Below are positions 53,442 to 63,108 of a stretch of 64,000 bases of DNA, piece by piece. The notes beneath the pieces were generated by a model. The model saw only the letters and a list, made by a program, of their open reading frames with translations. It had not been told where the DNA came from and did no database searches. Source of the DNA: Bin80 sp965261255 (GTDB lineage Bacteria > Bacteroidota > Rhodothermia > Rhodothermales > Bin80); NCBI GenBank assembly GCA_965261255.1, contig CBDHCQ010000004.1, positions 930,001 to 994,000 of the forward strand. Direction: 5' to 3'. The translations under genes were made by a program, and so were the position numbers. The number at the start of each line of letters is the position of its first letter. Position 1 is the first letter of the stretch.

Positions 53442-54734
53442 TCAGAGGACAAACTGTGCGTCTGCGCTGCCTAGCGAAACATTCTCCACTGATCCAACTC
53501 GATTGTGGTCAAAGGGACGGGAAACGCGAATATAGTTATCGGTATAGCCCTGTATAGTATCAGATTTTACATCGCGTTCCCAAAGAACCGGGCGCACTTG
53601 TCCACGGAACTGCTCTCTGAATATGCGTCGCTTACGGTCAGAGAGCGCACGCAGAGTTCGATTGCGTGATCTACGTTCAGGCGGAGGAACTGCCCGATGT
53701 GTCTGATTTACGGAGGCCGTGTTTGGACGCTCCGAATACGTGAACACATGCAGATAGGTTACCGGGAGATTTGCTAGGAAAGTATGTGTGTCGGTAAAAT
53801 ATTCAGCGGTTTCAGCTGGAAAACCGACTATGACATCTGCGCCTATACTTGCCTCAGGCATACGTTCTCGAATGTATTCTACCCGATGTGAGTAGACTTC
53901 CCGACGGTAACGCCGTCGCATTGCTCCGAGCACCGTGTTATTGCCGCTCTGTAGCGGTATGTGAAAGTGGGGCACCATGACCGGAGTATCCGCAACAAAG
54001 TCGATGATATCGTCAGTGAGCAAGTTGGGCTCAATTGAAGAAATACGATAGCGAAGTATTCCATCAACTTCTGCCAGACGACAGAGCAGATCAAGGAGTT
54101 GTGGGCCGGCATTTTCATCCAGGCTTCCGTTGCCATACAGGCCTATGTTTACGCCGGTAAGAATGATCTCCTTAACACCGCGTTGTGCCAGGGATTCAGC
54201 TTGGGTGACAATTTCATCTGGCGAGGCAGATCTGCTTTTGCCGCGCGCCATAGGGATGGTACAGAATGAGCAAGAGTAGTCACACCCATCTTGGATCTTC
54301 AAGAACGCGCGCGTGCGGTCATCAAATAATAGTGCAGGTGCAAAGGAGGTGTGCGTGCCCGTACAGGAAACATTGATCTGCGTATGCGCTTTCGGAACGA
54401 AGTCATCAATCAGATCAAAAATACGCGCTTTCTCTGCGTTGCCAAGCACTACGCTGACTCCCTCAATGGAGGCAACTTCGTTCGGGCGTAGCTGTGCATA
54501 ACATCCCGTCACTGCGATGAATGCACGAGGATTGAGTCGATGAATACGACGGATAATCTGTCGGCATTTTCGATCAGCTTCCGCCGTGACTGAGCAGGTA
54601 TTGATTACCGAAATGTCACAGGAGTCCCGCTGGTCCACAGTCTCATAACCTCGTGCTTCAAATTCTCGTCGGAGGTTGCTGGTTTCTGCAAAGTTGAGTT
54701 TGCAGCCAAGTGTATGAAAAGAGACGCGTCCCAT
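53442..54734 (-). CDS. mtaB: tRNA (t6A37) methylthiotransferase MtaB
   Basis: 430 residues. UPF0004 N-terminal domain with three cluster Cys: 'TLGCKLNFAET', 'NTCSVTAEADRK', 'VTGCYAQLRP'. Radical SAM motif 'CDYSCSFCTIP' (~145) follows, then 'HIPLQSGNNTVLGAMRRRY' and a C-terminal TRAM-like end ('YTDNYIRVSRPFD'). 'GCKLN' and 'RRIHR' match MtaB rather than MiaB. It adds a methylthio group to t6A37 in tRNAs reading ANN codons. Stands alone on its strand. Confidence 0.92.
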   Translation of the reverse strand: MGRVSFHTLGCKLNFAETSNLRREFEARGYETVDQRDSCDISVINTCSVTAEADRKCRQIIRRIHRLNPRAFIAVTGCYAQLRPNEVASIEGVSVVLGNAEKARIFDLIDDFVPKAHTQINVSCTGTHTSFAPALLFDDRTRAFLKIQDGCDYSCSFCTIPMARGKSRSASPDEIVTQAESLAQRGVKEIILTGVNIGLYGNGSLDENAGPQLLDLLCRLAEVDGILRYRISSIEPNLLTDDIIDFVADTPVMVPHFHIPLQSGNNTVLGAMRRRYRREVYSHRVEYIRERMPEASIGADVIVGFPAETAEYFTDTHTFLANLPVTYLHVFTYSERPNTASVNQTHRAVPPPERRSRNRTLRALSDRKRRIFREQFRGQVRPVLWERDVKSDTIQGYTDNYIRVSRPFDHNRVGSVENVSLGSADAQFVL

Positions 54735-55199
54735 AGGGAAAGGTTAGGGAGTCAAATATAAATTTGTAACTGGTGACAGGTTTGGTTGTCGCCCAAAAAA
54801 TGCTGGCTGTCCAATGGGACAGGTTGTCGCTTATTCCCGAGGCCAAGCTGTTCCCCGAGCAGGATATTATACATACTTCACAGAAATTGTTGTCATACTT
54901 AGAGGTAATTGCGTCCGGCTGTATGTCCGATTAACCGTTGACGGGCAGTTTCATTGTCAGCACCAGCACATTTTTCATTGCTAAAATTCGCTCTGGGGCA
55001 GGTGGGGAAACAAAGTAATATCTCGCAATAGCTGGCACATGCAGTCTGTTTCCGGGAACGTGGCTGGTCCCTCCAATTCTTCCAGATCAACGGGAAGTGC
55101 AATATCTTAGGGGCTTGGGAATGTAGGTTAGATCAATTGAAGAGGGTTTGGGCGTATGCGTCTAACAAGTATTGAGATTTTCATCCCGGGCACGTTGCT
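54735..55199. other. Divergent intergenic region before psd
   Basis: 465 bases between divergent mtaB and psd. Short frames on the minus strand (67 codons or less) have no domain. It should hold promoters for both genes; no RNA element was recognised. Confidence 0.4.
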
Positions 55200-55937
55200 A
55201 TGATTGCGCAGGAAGGATGGCCTTTCGTTGCTGCCGCGTTCGTTATCGGTTTGATTCTAGCCGGACTAACACTTATCATTCCAGGTGTGCCGGGGTGGCT
55301 TGAGCTTGGTTTAACCCCGCTCTTTGCTCCGGGTACGGGCCTCTTTGTTGCCTACTTCTTTCGTGATCCAGAGCGTACACCCCCGCCTGATTTCAAATCA
55401 TTAATCCTGGCGCCGGCAGATGGTAAAGTAGTCGAGATTGTAAAGGAGCATGAGCCGCTGTTTATCCAAGGTCCGGCCTGGAGGATCTCAATTTTCCTTT
55501 CGGTTCTAAATGTCCATGTTAATCGTGTTCCGATTAGTGGGACCGTAGATTACATAGCATACAAGCCGGGAGAGTATCGGGTGGCTTGGCATCCTAAAGC
55601 ATCTACTTTGAATGAACAGTCGCAAATAGGCTTAGTACATGACTCCGGCCGAAGAATTTTATTTAAGCAGATTGCGGGTAGTTTGGCGCGTCGTATTGTG
55701 TACAGGCTCGCGTGTGGAGATCAGGTTCGGGCAGGTGAACGGTTCGGATTGATTCGATTTGGGTCTCGAATGGATGTACTGGCTGCTTTAGATACGGAGC
55801 TTAAAGTACGGGTTGGTGAGCAAGTTCGCGCTGGTGTTAGTGTGCTTGGTTCAATTTCCCCAGATGAACACATTAGCCTTCAAACGAGCATTCCAGATGC
55901 ACTAGAAGCCGCGAAGCAGACCACCGATGGACAATAA
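55200..55937 (+). CDS. psd: Phosphatidylserine decarboxylase proenzyme
   Basis: 245 residues, short PSD type with two N-terminal hydrophobic helices (~10-30, 38-52). 'FFRDPERTPP', 'LAPADGKVVEI', 'FLSVLNVHVNRVPISG' and the self-cleavage site in 'GLIRFGSRMDV' (Gly-Ser, ~187) are diagnostic. Cleavage yields the pyruvoyl cofactor. It makes phosphatidylethanolamine from phosphatidylserine, the product of the pssA gene that overlaps its 3' end by 11 bases. Confidence 0.94.
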   Translation: MIAQEGWPFVAAAFVIGLILAGLTLIIPGVPGWLELGLTPLFAPGTGLFVAYFFRDPERTPPPDFKSLILAPADGKVVEIVKEHEPLFIQGPAWRISIFLSVLNVHVNRVPISGTVDYIAYKPGEYRVAWHPKASTLNEQSQIGLVHDSGRRILFKQIAGSLARRIVYRLACGDQVRAGERFGLIRFGSRMDVLAALDTELKVRVGEQVRAGVSVLGSISPDEHISLQTSIPDALEAAKQTTDGQ

Positions 55938-56736
55938 GAACACTCTTGCTTCTCCCCGGCGTTTATTGTCTCGCCGCACAAGTGGTTTTCGACAGGGTAG
56001 AGGGGCTGGCAATAAGGCACGCGTGGCGGTTCCGTCCTTTTTCACGCTCATGAACTTGTTCTGCGGGTTCGTAGCAATCACCCAGATACATCAATCGCAG
56101 TTTGTGTATGCCTGCTATCTGATTATTCTGGCGGGCCTGTTTGATTTACTTGATGGGATGACGGCGCGCTTGACACGCGGCCAGAGCCTATTTGGTGCAG
56201 AGCTGGATTCTTTATGTGATGTTGTATCGTTTGGTGTGGCGCCGTCCTATTTGATTTACGCACGAATGTTGGGAGAAAACGGGACACTGGGATTAATCAT
56301 CAGTGCACTGCCCGTCATGTGTTGCGCCGTACGTCTGGCCCGGTTTAATGTGCTGTTTTCGGAGGAGAAGAAACTTGATTTTGAGGGATTACCGGTTCCG
56401 GTCCAGGCGTACTGTATAATTGCTATTGTGCTCAATATTGATCAGGAGGCCTGGTTATTAAGGGCAGGTTTACTGGATACGGCATCAATGATCCCCATTG
56501 TAGTCATTCTTTCATTGTTGATGGTATCCGTCATTCGTTTTGACGGAGTTCCAAGGATTTCATTTGACTACTTGCACCAGTACCCCGTCGCCTCCGGTGC
56601 TTACTTGTTGTCGGTGCTGGTTATCCTATTTTTCCCTTATTCGGGATTACTGTTGACGCTCTTAGTTTATATTCTGGTCGGGCTTACACGCGCAACAATA
56701 CGATCTATCCGAACATTGGTAAATTTGCCCAGATAA
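55927..56736 (+). CDS. pssA: CDP-diacylglycerol-serine O-phosphatidyltransferase
   Basis: 269 residues, multi-pass membrane protein. CDP-alcohol phosphatidyltransferase motif 'LDGMTARLTRGQSLFGAELD' with spaced Asp residues (D-x2-D-G-x2-A-R-x8-G-x3-D-x3-D, about 77-99) and 'SLCDVVSFGVAPSYL'. It makes phosphatidylserine, the substrate for psd. The ATG lies inside the end of psd, so expression is coupled. The basic N-terminal ~35 residues are longer than in some relatives. Confidence 0.93.
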   Translation: MDNKNTLASPRRLLSRRTSGFRQGRGAGNKARVAVPSFFTLMNLFCGFVAITQIHQSQFVYACYLIILAGLFDLLDGMTARLTRGQSLFGAELDSLCDVVSFGVAPSYLIYARMLGENGTLGLIISALPVMCCAVRLARFNVLFSEEKKLDFEGLPVPVQAYCIIAIVLNIDQEAWLLRAGLLDTASMIPIVVILSLLMVSVIRFDGVPRISFDYLHQYPVASGAYLLSVLVILFFPYSGLLLTLLVYILVGLTRATIRSIRTLVNLPR

Positions 56737-56793
56737 AACGATAGCGGATAATAGGATCTTCCGAATCTAAGCCAAACACTCAAACGAAAAAGT

Positions 56794-57045
56794 ATGTACA
56801 CTGCATATATAACGGTTACGCTACGTCCGGCCATATTGGATCCACAGGGAAAGGCCACACATCATGCGTTGCAGAATCTGGGATTTGATCAGATAAAGTC
56901 CGTTCGCATTGGCAAGTATATGGAGTTGCAGGTTTCCGCAGATTCGAAGGAAGATGCAGAGGTTGCGGTACGTTCCGCTTGTGACAAGCTCCTTGCGAAT
57001 GTGGTTATGGAAGATTATACCGTCCGCGTTGAACCAGCCGGATGA
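56794..57045 (+). CDS. purS: Phosphoribosylformylglycinamidine synthase subunit PurS
   Basis: 83 residues, the full PurS length: 'ITVTLRPAILDPQGKATHHALQNLGF' and 'VRIGKYMELQV' are typical. PurS binds PurL and PurQ into the FGAM synthetase complex of purine synthesis. Neither purQ nor purL is adjacent; 57 bases separate it from pssA and 400 bases of empty DNA follow. Confidence 0.92.
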   Translation: MYTAYITVTLRPAILDPQGKATHHALQNLGFDQIKSVRIGKYMELQVSADSKEDAEVAVRSACDKLLANVVMEDYTVRVEPAG

Positions 57046-57445
57046 TTAATAGGTGAAGAATTCTAACTGCCCATCATAGTGATGGATGACACCAGTTCTT
57101 CGGTGGATTTGCATTACCCGGATAATGGTTTGATCCTATATTGGACTTGTTTAGGAGATTCCCGAACAGGAAGGTCGGCATCTATGGTCATATGGGGCAT
57201 GAAGGCCGGGGGGCTAAACTGGGGCAGAGCTTCCTGTAATCAGAGTTAAGCTGTCCATAGAGCATGTTCCGGCTTACCGGATCCGACAGCGGTAGCTGCT
57301 GAATGCTAGACGCTTTTCCGCTTTAGTGGAACTCCGGGTAAGGATTTCGGTGATAGCAGAATTCCTGTCAAAATTTTATGAACCGTATTACCCCGACCCT
57401 GTTCGATGAAACCATAATTCCATTAACCTTGGGAGAACAAAGAGG
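57046..57445. other. Intergenic region before AT-rich genes
   Basis: 400 bases with no supported gene. Composition changes to AT-rich towards the right end. Confidence 0.4.
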
Positions 57446-58336
57446 ATGTGGTCTGACACTATTCTAAGTTTTAGTAATCTTGTGGCGATGCGTAGGGACA
57501 TAGGTACAGCACTCTGGGCGGCGTCATTTGATGCAAGGAATAAATACGAGAGCCTAAAAAATCTAGATCCCAGTAAGCGGGCGCGGGATACTGACAAGCG
57601 GGAGCTTATCAGTAATATGGGAAACCGAGATTCACCAGGACCAGATTATAGTAGTCCTGGAATGGTTCGGGCATATCTATCGAATTATCACGTCCATCAT
57701 ACATTTATGGTCTATCAAATTTTCTCAACTGTTTTGAAAAAGGCAGATTTAAGCGAATTTGAACATATGTACGTGTGCGATGTGGGATCTGGAATAGGTG
57801 CAGGATTAGTAGGACTACTTCTTTCAATGGAGCGCCAAACTACCCCCAACTTGATTCGGTTTGATATGATAGAGGCGAGCATGGCGATGATTGAGGCAGA
57901 TGAGTATTTTTATGATAGCCTCTGTGGTCGTTGGAAACAACTCTTGAAGCATTCCACCAAACCAAAAAGATTCTTAAACTCTTCGTATGAAATGCCAGCA
58001 CTCCCAGTGAATACGATTAAGGTAGTGTCTGCATTCCACCTGAAATGGCCGTACAGTGAAGATCATAAAAACGATAATATTGTACATACTACAAATTCTT
58101 CCTCCGACTGCCTTAATAAGGTATTGGCAGAAATTCAACCTCACCTTTGCTTATTCACTTGTTATCGGCAAAAAGCCGGTATCATCAAAAAAGCTGTTGA
58201 ATCGTATTTCAGTTCAAGAAAAATCTACACAGGTGAATGTGGTGTCCCAATATCAGGCGCGAGCGGAAATGTACATACCCCGACGGGCGCACATTTTCTT
58301 TGGGGCGCGGACAAGTCATTATCATTCTCTGAGTAA
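57446..58336 (+). CDS. Class I methyltransferase-like protein, AT-rich
   Basis: 296 residues. Motif I-like 'YVCDVGSGIGAGLVGLLL' (~110-127), then 'IRFDMIEASMAMIEADEYF' as the acidic SAM-binding loop, suggests a Rossmann methyltransferase. The N-terminal ~100 residues are helical with 'DSPGPDYSSPGMVRAYLSNYHVHHTFMVY'. Sequence ends without recognised substrate motifs. Base and codon use are AT-rich compared with neighbours, suggesting transfer. Start ATG 57446 follows GAGG. The radical SAM gene follows after 157 bases. Confidence 0.55.
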   Translation: MWSDTILSFSNLVAMRRDIGTALWAASFDARNKYESLKNLDPSKRARDTDKRELISNMGNRDSPGPDYSSPGMVRAYLSNYHVHHTFMVYQIFSTVLKKADLSEFEHMYVCDVGSGIGAGLVGLLLSMERQTTPNLIRFDMIEASMAMIEADEYFYDSLCGRWKQLLKHSTKPKRFLNSSYEMPALPVNTIKVVSAFHLKWPYSEDHKNDNIVHTTNSSSDCLNKVLAEIQPHLCLFTCYRQKAGIIKKAVESYFSSRKIYTGECGVPISGASGNVHTPTGAHFLWGADKSLSFSE

Positions 58337-58493
58337 TTGACAGAAAATTTCGTTATCCAAGAGATTTAGCGAAATCAGTATGAGAGAAATTATAGATTGA
58401 CTACCAATGTTTTCGTGCGAACTTATTCTAGACGACCTGCTCTTGGAACTGAATATCCAAATTGGATCTTAAGCCAGATTGTAGCTTAGTCTC

Positions 58494-59435
58494 ATGGCCA
58501 CCAGAAATGTAGGGATACAGCGTGATCAGCAACTCAGCTTGTTTGATCCAGAGCCTAAAAACCTTAACCGACTCGAGAAGGTTGGTAGCGCGAGAGTAAT
58601 CTATCAAGCAACTCGCGATATACTTACACGCGCGTCTGGATTCATGGACGCGTATGATTATACCCTGAATCCATACTCGGGCTGTTCATTTGGATGCACG
58701 TACTGTTATGCTGCTTTCTTTGCAACTTCTCAAGAAGAGCGAGACCAGTGGGGCTATTGGGTGAAAGTCAAAGAAAACGCTGTCCAGTCCTTATGTCGCC
58801 GCCCTCCAGGTCGCCTCAATGGCCGCCTGATTTATATGAGCAGTGTTACCGACCCGTATCAGCCGATTGAACGGAAACTGAGACTAACGCAGGAGTTGTT
58901 AAAAATATTGGCTAAACATCATAAGCCAAAATTAGTCATTCAGACCAGAAGTCCCGATGTTGTACGCGACATAGAATTATTCAAAAGAATCCTTGATAAG
59001 GGCGGGCAGGTTCAGGTCAACATGACGGTGACCACCGATGATGAAGGTGTGCGGCAGACATTCGAGCCATCTTGCCCCTCAAACAAACGACGCCTTGGTG
59101 CTATTTCAGAAATTGCCAGTGGAAATGTTGAGGCCTGTGTGACAATGACTCCGTTGATTTGGGTAACCGATATAGAGCGATTTGCAGACGATCTCATCAA
59201 AACAGGAGTAAAGAAATTCATAGCTCAGCCGTTTCATGCTACGAGGGGTAGATTTGTCGCGGGGACCCGTAATGCTGCTCGTCAGAAAATGGCCGAAAAA
59301 CTCAACTGTAGTGTTGAATCATTTCCACAGAAATATCAAAAATACTACAGACGCATTTTTGAAGTGTTACAGAATCGTCTGCGTGGTCACGGATCCCTTG
59401 GTGTGGGTAAAGACGGCTTTGCACCTCCATTCTGA
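58494..59435 (+). CDS. SPL-family radical SAM protein
   Basis: 313 residues. Radical SAM cluster 'CSFGCTYCYA' (C-x3-C-x2-C, ~63-70) preceded by 'DYTLNPYSGCSF', followed by 'MSSVTDPYQPIERKL' and 'LVIQTRSPDVVRDIELF', all typical of the SplB-like group (Rv2578c type) rather than true spore photoproduct lyase. Reaction unknown; some relatives act in DNA repair contexts. Reads in the same direction as the methyltransferase-like gene, with moderate AT bias. Confidence 0.82.
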   Translation: MATRNVGIQRDQQLSLFDPEPKNLNRLEKVGSARVIYQATRDILTRASGFMDAYDYTLNPYSGCSFGCTYCYAAFFATSQEERDQWGYWVKVKENAVQSLCRRPPGRLNGRLIYMSSVTDPYQPIERKLRLTQELLKILAKHHKPKLVIQTRSPDVVRDIELFKRILDKGGQVQVNMTVTTDDEGVRQTFEPSCPSNKRRLGAISEIASGNVEACVTMTPLIWVTDIERFADDLIKTGVKKFIAQPFHATRGRFVAGTRNAARQKMAEKLNCSVESFPQKYQKYYRRIFEVLQNRLRGHGSLGVGKDGFAPPF

Positions 59436-60231
59436 GTTTTGCAAAGCTGTGAGCATTCGTATTTCTTTAAAAGGAATCGCAGGGATTGAGTCGACTGTAG
59501 AATTCAGATTCGAGTTCCAACTGAACTAGTCTACGAACGACCAAAAGTATTGGAGGCAGGTTATTTCTTGGGCTTAATCTAGCAGTAAGTCGGAAGGCAG
59601 CCAGAGGTATACGGGATTCCCTCCGGTCCGGCTACTTGGCATCGCCCAATATTATGTTCCTAGATTGGTGAAAATCAAGGGGAAATATGGTGTTATATAC
59701 TTCCTTTTGCCATTGACAGATTAGGTTGAGCTTGCAATACTCTCGAAGATCAGGTGTAAATTTTGATCTCGTGCACGGCTCTCCCGTTATAAGCAATATG
59801 TTGGATCTCCAAGATCTGACGGCGCTTCCTGAAGTAGTAAAAGAGATCGAAATAGAGGTGGATATACTTCTGTTTGAAGATCGCCATTATGTGGCGTCAC
59901 CAAATGGAGGCACTGAATGTGTTTTCGATATCCTTGCTAAAGCTAGCCTTTAGCGAGGAGGAAGGTTCCGGGGACCTGCATTTGGGGGAGAGTGGGGAGT
60001 GCTGTGAGTTGGTGGCCGCAGATTATCTGCCCCGGGTGTTTGTCTTCACCCCATTGAATCCAAGCATAGCAGTGAGTAACGGTTGCAGTGGCTTTGCTTC
60101 TCACGTTCCTTACTGTCAATTTCCTTTGAACATTCCCTCAGAATGGATCTCGATCGACCGTTCAGGGAATTACCAAAGTGTTTGCGTGTGAGCAGTAAGC
60201 AATTGGCACCGCGGACGCAGATCAACTGAGA
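59436..60231. other. 796-base region without a supported gene
   Basis: A plus-strand frame at 59726-59953 (75 codons, TTG start; 'SNMLDLQDLTALPEVVKEIEIEVDILLFED') and an overlapping one at 59874-60191 could be parts of a frameshifted gene, since the second continues where the first stops (near 59950). No family recognised. Confidence 0.4.
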
Positions 60232-62745
60232 TCAGTTGAGAAATTTATAGCTGAACTTGACTAGAAGCACGTTTATGGGGGGCAGATCAAAAGTGTCTGT
60301 CAGTTGGGTTGAGGTTGACTGGTCGAAAGGGGAGTCCCCCACTACATTGAATATATCCGCGTCATCGCTTCCCGAGCGGGACTGCGTCCACACTAGATAC
60401 AGTACAGATCCTGGGCGGTATTCCCAGCGCAGCACTGTATTAGTCTGGAATCGACTAAAAGCAAAGTCGTACTGCTTGGGCCAGGCTGCAATAGGTACGA
60501 GTGTATCTCGATCTTGGAGAAGCGAAAAGTCATCGTATTGCCCACGAGCTGCAAAGAGTTGCCCGTAGAACTGAATAGCTAGGGTGGGAGAGAGCGTGAT
60601 GCCGGTACGTAATGTGACATCGGCGGCACGTGTATTGCGTTGGCCATATACTGGGACAAAATGGCTGCTTTCCTGTTCCCAAGGCGTCCGCTCAGACAGA
60701 ATATTATTGAGTGTGGCATCAAAGGCCATTGGCCGCCAGGTTTCTATGTCTGATGGCTCCCTGCCACTATCTTCTCCAATTTGCCAAAAAGAACCTTTCT
60801 GGGAATTCGCAATTGGCGAGAGTGCCTCATTTGCTGCCCATTCGGTAGTATTAAATTCACGCTCAAGGCCAATCTCCAGCGATAAGTTCAGCTTGGGAGT
60901 AGCAACCCATTCAAGCTCCAGGCTGGAACCGAGCGCCCGTCCACCGTCTCCGTAGATCGCAGTCTGGAGTTCGGGCTGGAGCATCCATTTGCGGCGGGTA
61001 TCAGTGGTGTATCCAAGTTCAAATTCATATTCCCGCGGGCGTGCCCGGGCATCCAGACCTCGTGTTTCGTATTCATTGTAACCGCCAAACAGATAGTCGG
61101 ATTGAATGCCAAGTTCTATCTCGCTATAACCGTGCGTTGTCCAGTCGGAGCGAAAGAAAGTGCCCGCACCATCATGGAGCTGCTTGTCGTACGAGAAACC
61201 GGTTCCTGTATAGAGGAAAAAGGAAGCACGGCGGAACGGTCCGAATGGTTGACCTCCGTTGACTTGATGGGACACGCCCCCGAACAAGTTGACGTAATTA
61301 TCCTGGCGCAGACGCCCAATGTCGTTCGGGTTATACCCGTTGCTGATGACTACTAGATTAATGGAGGAATTCCATATGCTACGCTGTCGGTCCAGGCTTG
61401 TCGTAAATGCAAAGCCCTGTTCCTGATCATCACCGCTCATCCGATGTGTAGCGCTCAACTGTCCTGAAAAACTATATTTGTTATCTGCAAATCGGATATC
61501 CCAGTCCGTCCCGCCCGTATAACTTCGTCCACCTAGATTATCATCGTAAAACGTTGCGATACCACCAAAACTGGAAAGACTTCCAATCCGTTGGAGCACG
61601 CGACCAACCCCATAATGGTTCTCTGGTTTAAAGTTATCTCCGGTGGAGGCCCCAAAGAATCCAAAATCAAGACCCTTCTCGGTTCGCCCAGAAAGTTTGG
61701 TTGCGCCCAATACAGGGGCCTGTGAGCCGATGCGCCGCGTGTATAGAAGCGAACCACCTCGCACGACATCGTAGTTGAAAACGGCGATCCCTTCAGTAAA
61801 GAATGGACGCTTTTCAGGGAAGAAGGTCTCGAAAGCCGTCAAGTTTAGTTCGGCCGGATCCGCTTCAACCTGTCCAAAATCGGGGTTGATGGTAGCATCA
61901 AGGGTAATATTGGACGAGAGTCCGACCTTAAAGTCAGCCCCTACATCTCCTGAAAAAGAGGACGATCCAGCTTCCGAATCGCGCGTGGAATTGCCCACGG
62001 TGTAAGGAGTGACCTGTATGTTACGGCGGGGGCGAATTTCTATGATACCTTCCAGAGTACCGTATTGGGCAACCGTACCGCTGCTTCTTTCGGCCCTCGG
62101 AATTAGAACCCAGTCGGATACTTCTCCGAGGCGAGGGATTACACGCCTGAAGTTGATACCCCAACGCTGGTCTGGTGTATCAGAGAAGCGGAGCATAGTA
62201 AATGGTATGCGCATCTCCACAACCCAGCCCCCTTCGGTACGGCGGACGGCACTCTTCCATACCGCATTCCAGGACGTATCGAAATCAAACCCACCACCTC
62301 CACGAAAACGGTTTCCGGTGTAGACCCCATCCGCCTGTACTCCGGCGGCGTTCACGGCAAAATTATATGCTGTTTTTCGGTCAAAATAGGAATCAATAGA
62401 TGCAATGAACCAATCTGCCTGGTTGAATTCATCTCGACGTCCGAGGACACGTCGGATCCCTTCGGGTTCGGTATCACGAAGCGTTGCACTGATAAAAAGC
62501 TGACTTTGCCCGTATAGAATGCGAACCTCGGTCTGTTGCGTGGCTGGTTCTCCCTCGTGAGGTGAGTATTGCGTAAAGTTTGTAGCTACAGCAGCACTCA
62601 GCCATGCTTCTTCGTCAAGTATGCCATCTATACTGATCTCTTCGGACGCGTATGATGCCGAAAGGACGCAATCCTCAGGGCAGGGCGTATCTGTGGGCGA
62701 ATACATTACTGTCCCCAGCACAAAAACTGTCAATGCAAAATGCAT
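60232..62745 (-). CDS. CBM9-like/DUF5916 outer-membrane protein
   Basis: 837 residues with signal peptide (FALTVFVLGTVMYS). Residues ~30-230 are a CBM9-like beta sandwich ('IDGILDEEAWLSAAVATNFTQYSPHEG', 'VRILYGQSQLFISATLRDTEP'). From ~240 the DUF5916 region follows ('ITLDATINPDFGQVEADPAELNLTAFETFFPEKRPFFTEGIAVF') and then a long barrel ending in 'PPINVLLVKFSYKFLN'. Members are widespread in Bacteroidota and related phyla, probably surface-exposed, function unsettled. Single gene with 363 bases upstream. Confidence 0.87.
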   Translation of the reverse strand: MHFALTVFVLGTVMYSPTDTPCPEDCVLSASYASEEISIDGILDEEAWLSAAVATNFTQYSPHEGEPATQQTEVRILYGQSQLFISATLRDTEPEGIRRVLGRRDEFNQADWFIASIDSYFDRKTAYNFAVNAAGVQADGVYTGNRFRGGGGFDFDTSWNAVWKSAVRRTEGGWVVEMRIPFTMLRFSDTPDQRWGINFRRVIPRLGEVSDWVLIPRAERSSGTVAQYGTLEGIIEIRPRRNIQVTPYTVGNSTRDSEAGSSSFSGDVGADFKVGLSSNITLDATINPDFGQVEADPAELNLTAFETFFPEKRPFFTEGIAVFNYDVVRGGSLLYTRRIGSQAPVLGATKLSGRTEKGLDFGFFGASTGDNFKPENHYGVGRVLQRIGSLSSFGGIATFYDDNLGGRSYTGGTDWDIRFADNKYSFSGQLSATHRMSGDDQEQGFAFTTSLDRQRSIWNSSINLVVISNGYNPNDIGRLRQDNYVNLFGGVSHQVNGGQPFGPFRRASFFLYTGTGFSYDKQLHDGAGTFFRSDWTTHGYSEIELGIQSDYLFGGYNEYETRGLDARARPREYEFELGYTTDTRRKWMLQPELQTAIYGDGGRALGSSLELEWVATPKLNLSLEIGLEREFNTTEWAANEALSPIANSQKGSFWQIGEDSGREPSDIETWRPMAFDATLNNILSERTPWEQESSHFVPVYGQRNTRAADVTLRTGITLSPTLAIQFYGQLFAARGQYDDFSLLQDRDTLVPIAAWPKQYDFAFSRFQTNTVLRWEYRPGSVLYLVWTQSRSGSDDADIFNVVGDSPFDQSTSTQLTDTFDLPPINVLLVKFSYKFLN

Positions 62746-63108
62746 TCTAAAGGCGGTAGCGGTTGGATATTTGGAGATAAAACGTCAAACCAGCACACTT
62801 GTACTCTTTGTTTCCCGGTCGGTTACGAAGTAGCACATCAAAACACCAGCGTCAGGTTGAACTGAAGCCTGTGTTGCGGCAGTAAATCTAACAACAAACG
62901 TCCACAGATTCTCAACATAGCGATAACAAGGATATTACCCTAGGGAGAGTCAACAACATGTGCGCATCTGGAGATAGACGTCTCCAAGATTGTATCTATT
63001 CCACATGATGTGGTTTAAGGGAATCAAATGAGCAGGCCTTAGGTGGGGATGCTAGATAATAGCGAGGCCGCGGGCACAAATCAAATGACCGTCAAGGGTA
63101 GCGACAGG
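62746..63108. other. Intergenic region, no gene seen
   Basis: 363 bases between two genes on the minus strand. No RNA element or repeat recognised. Confidence 0.4.
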
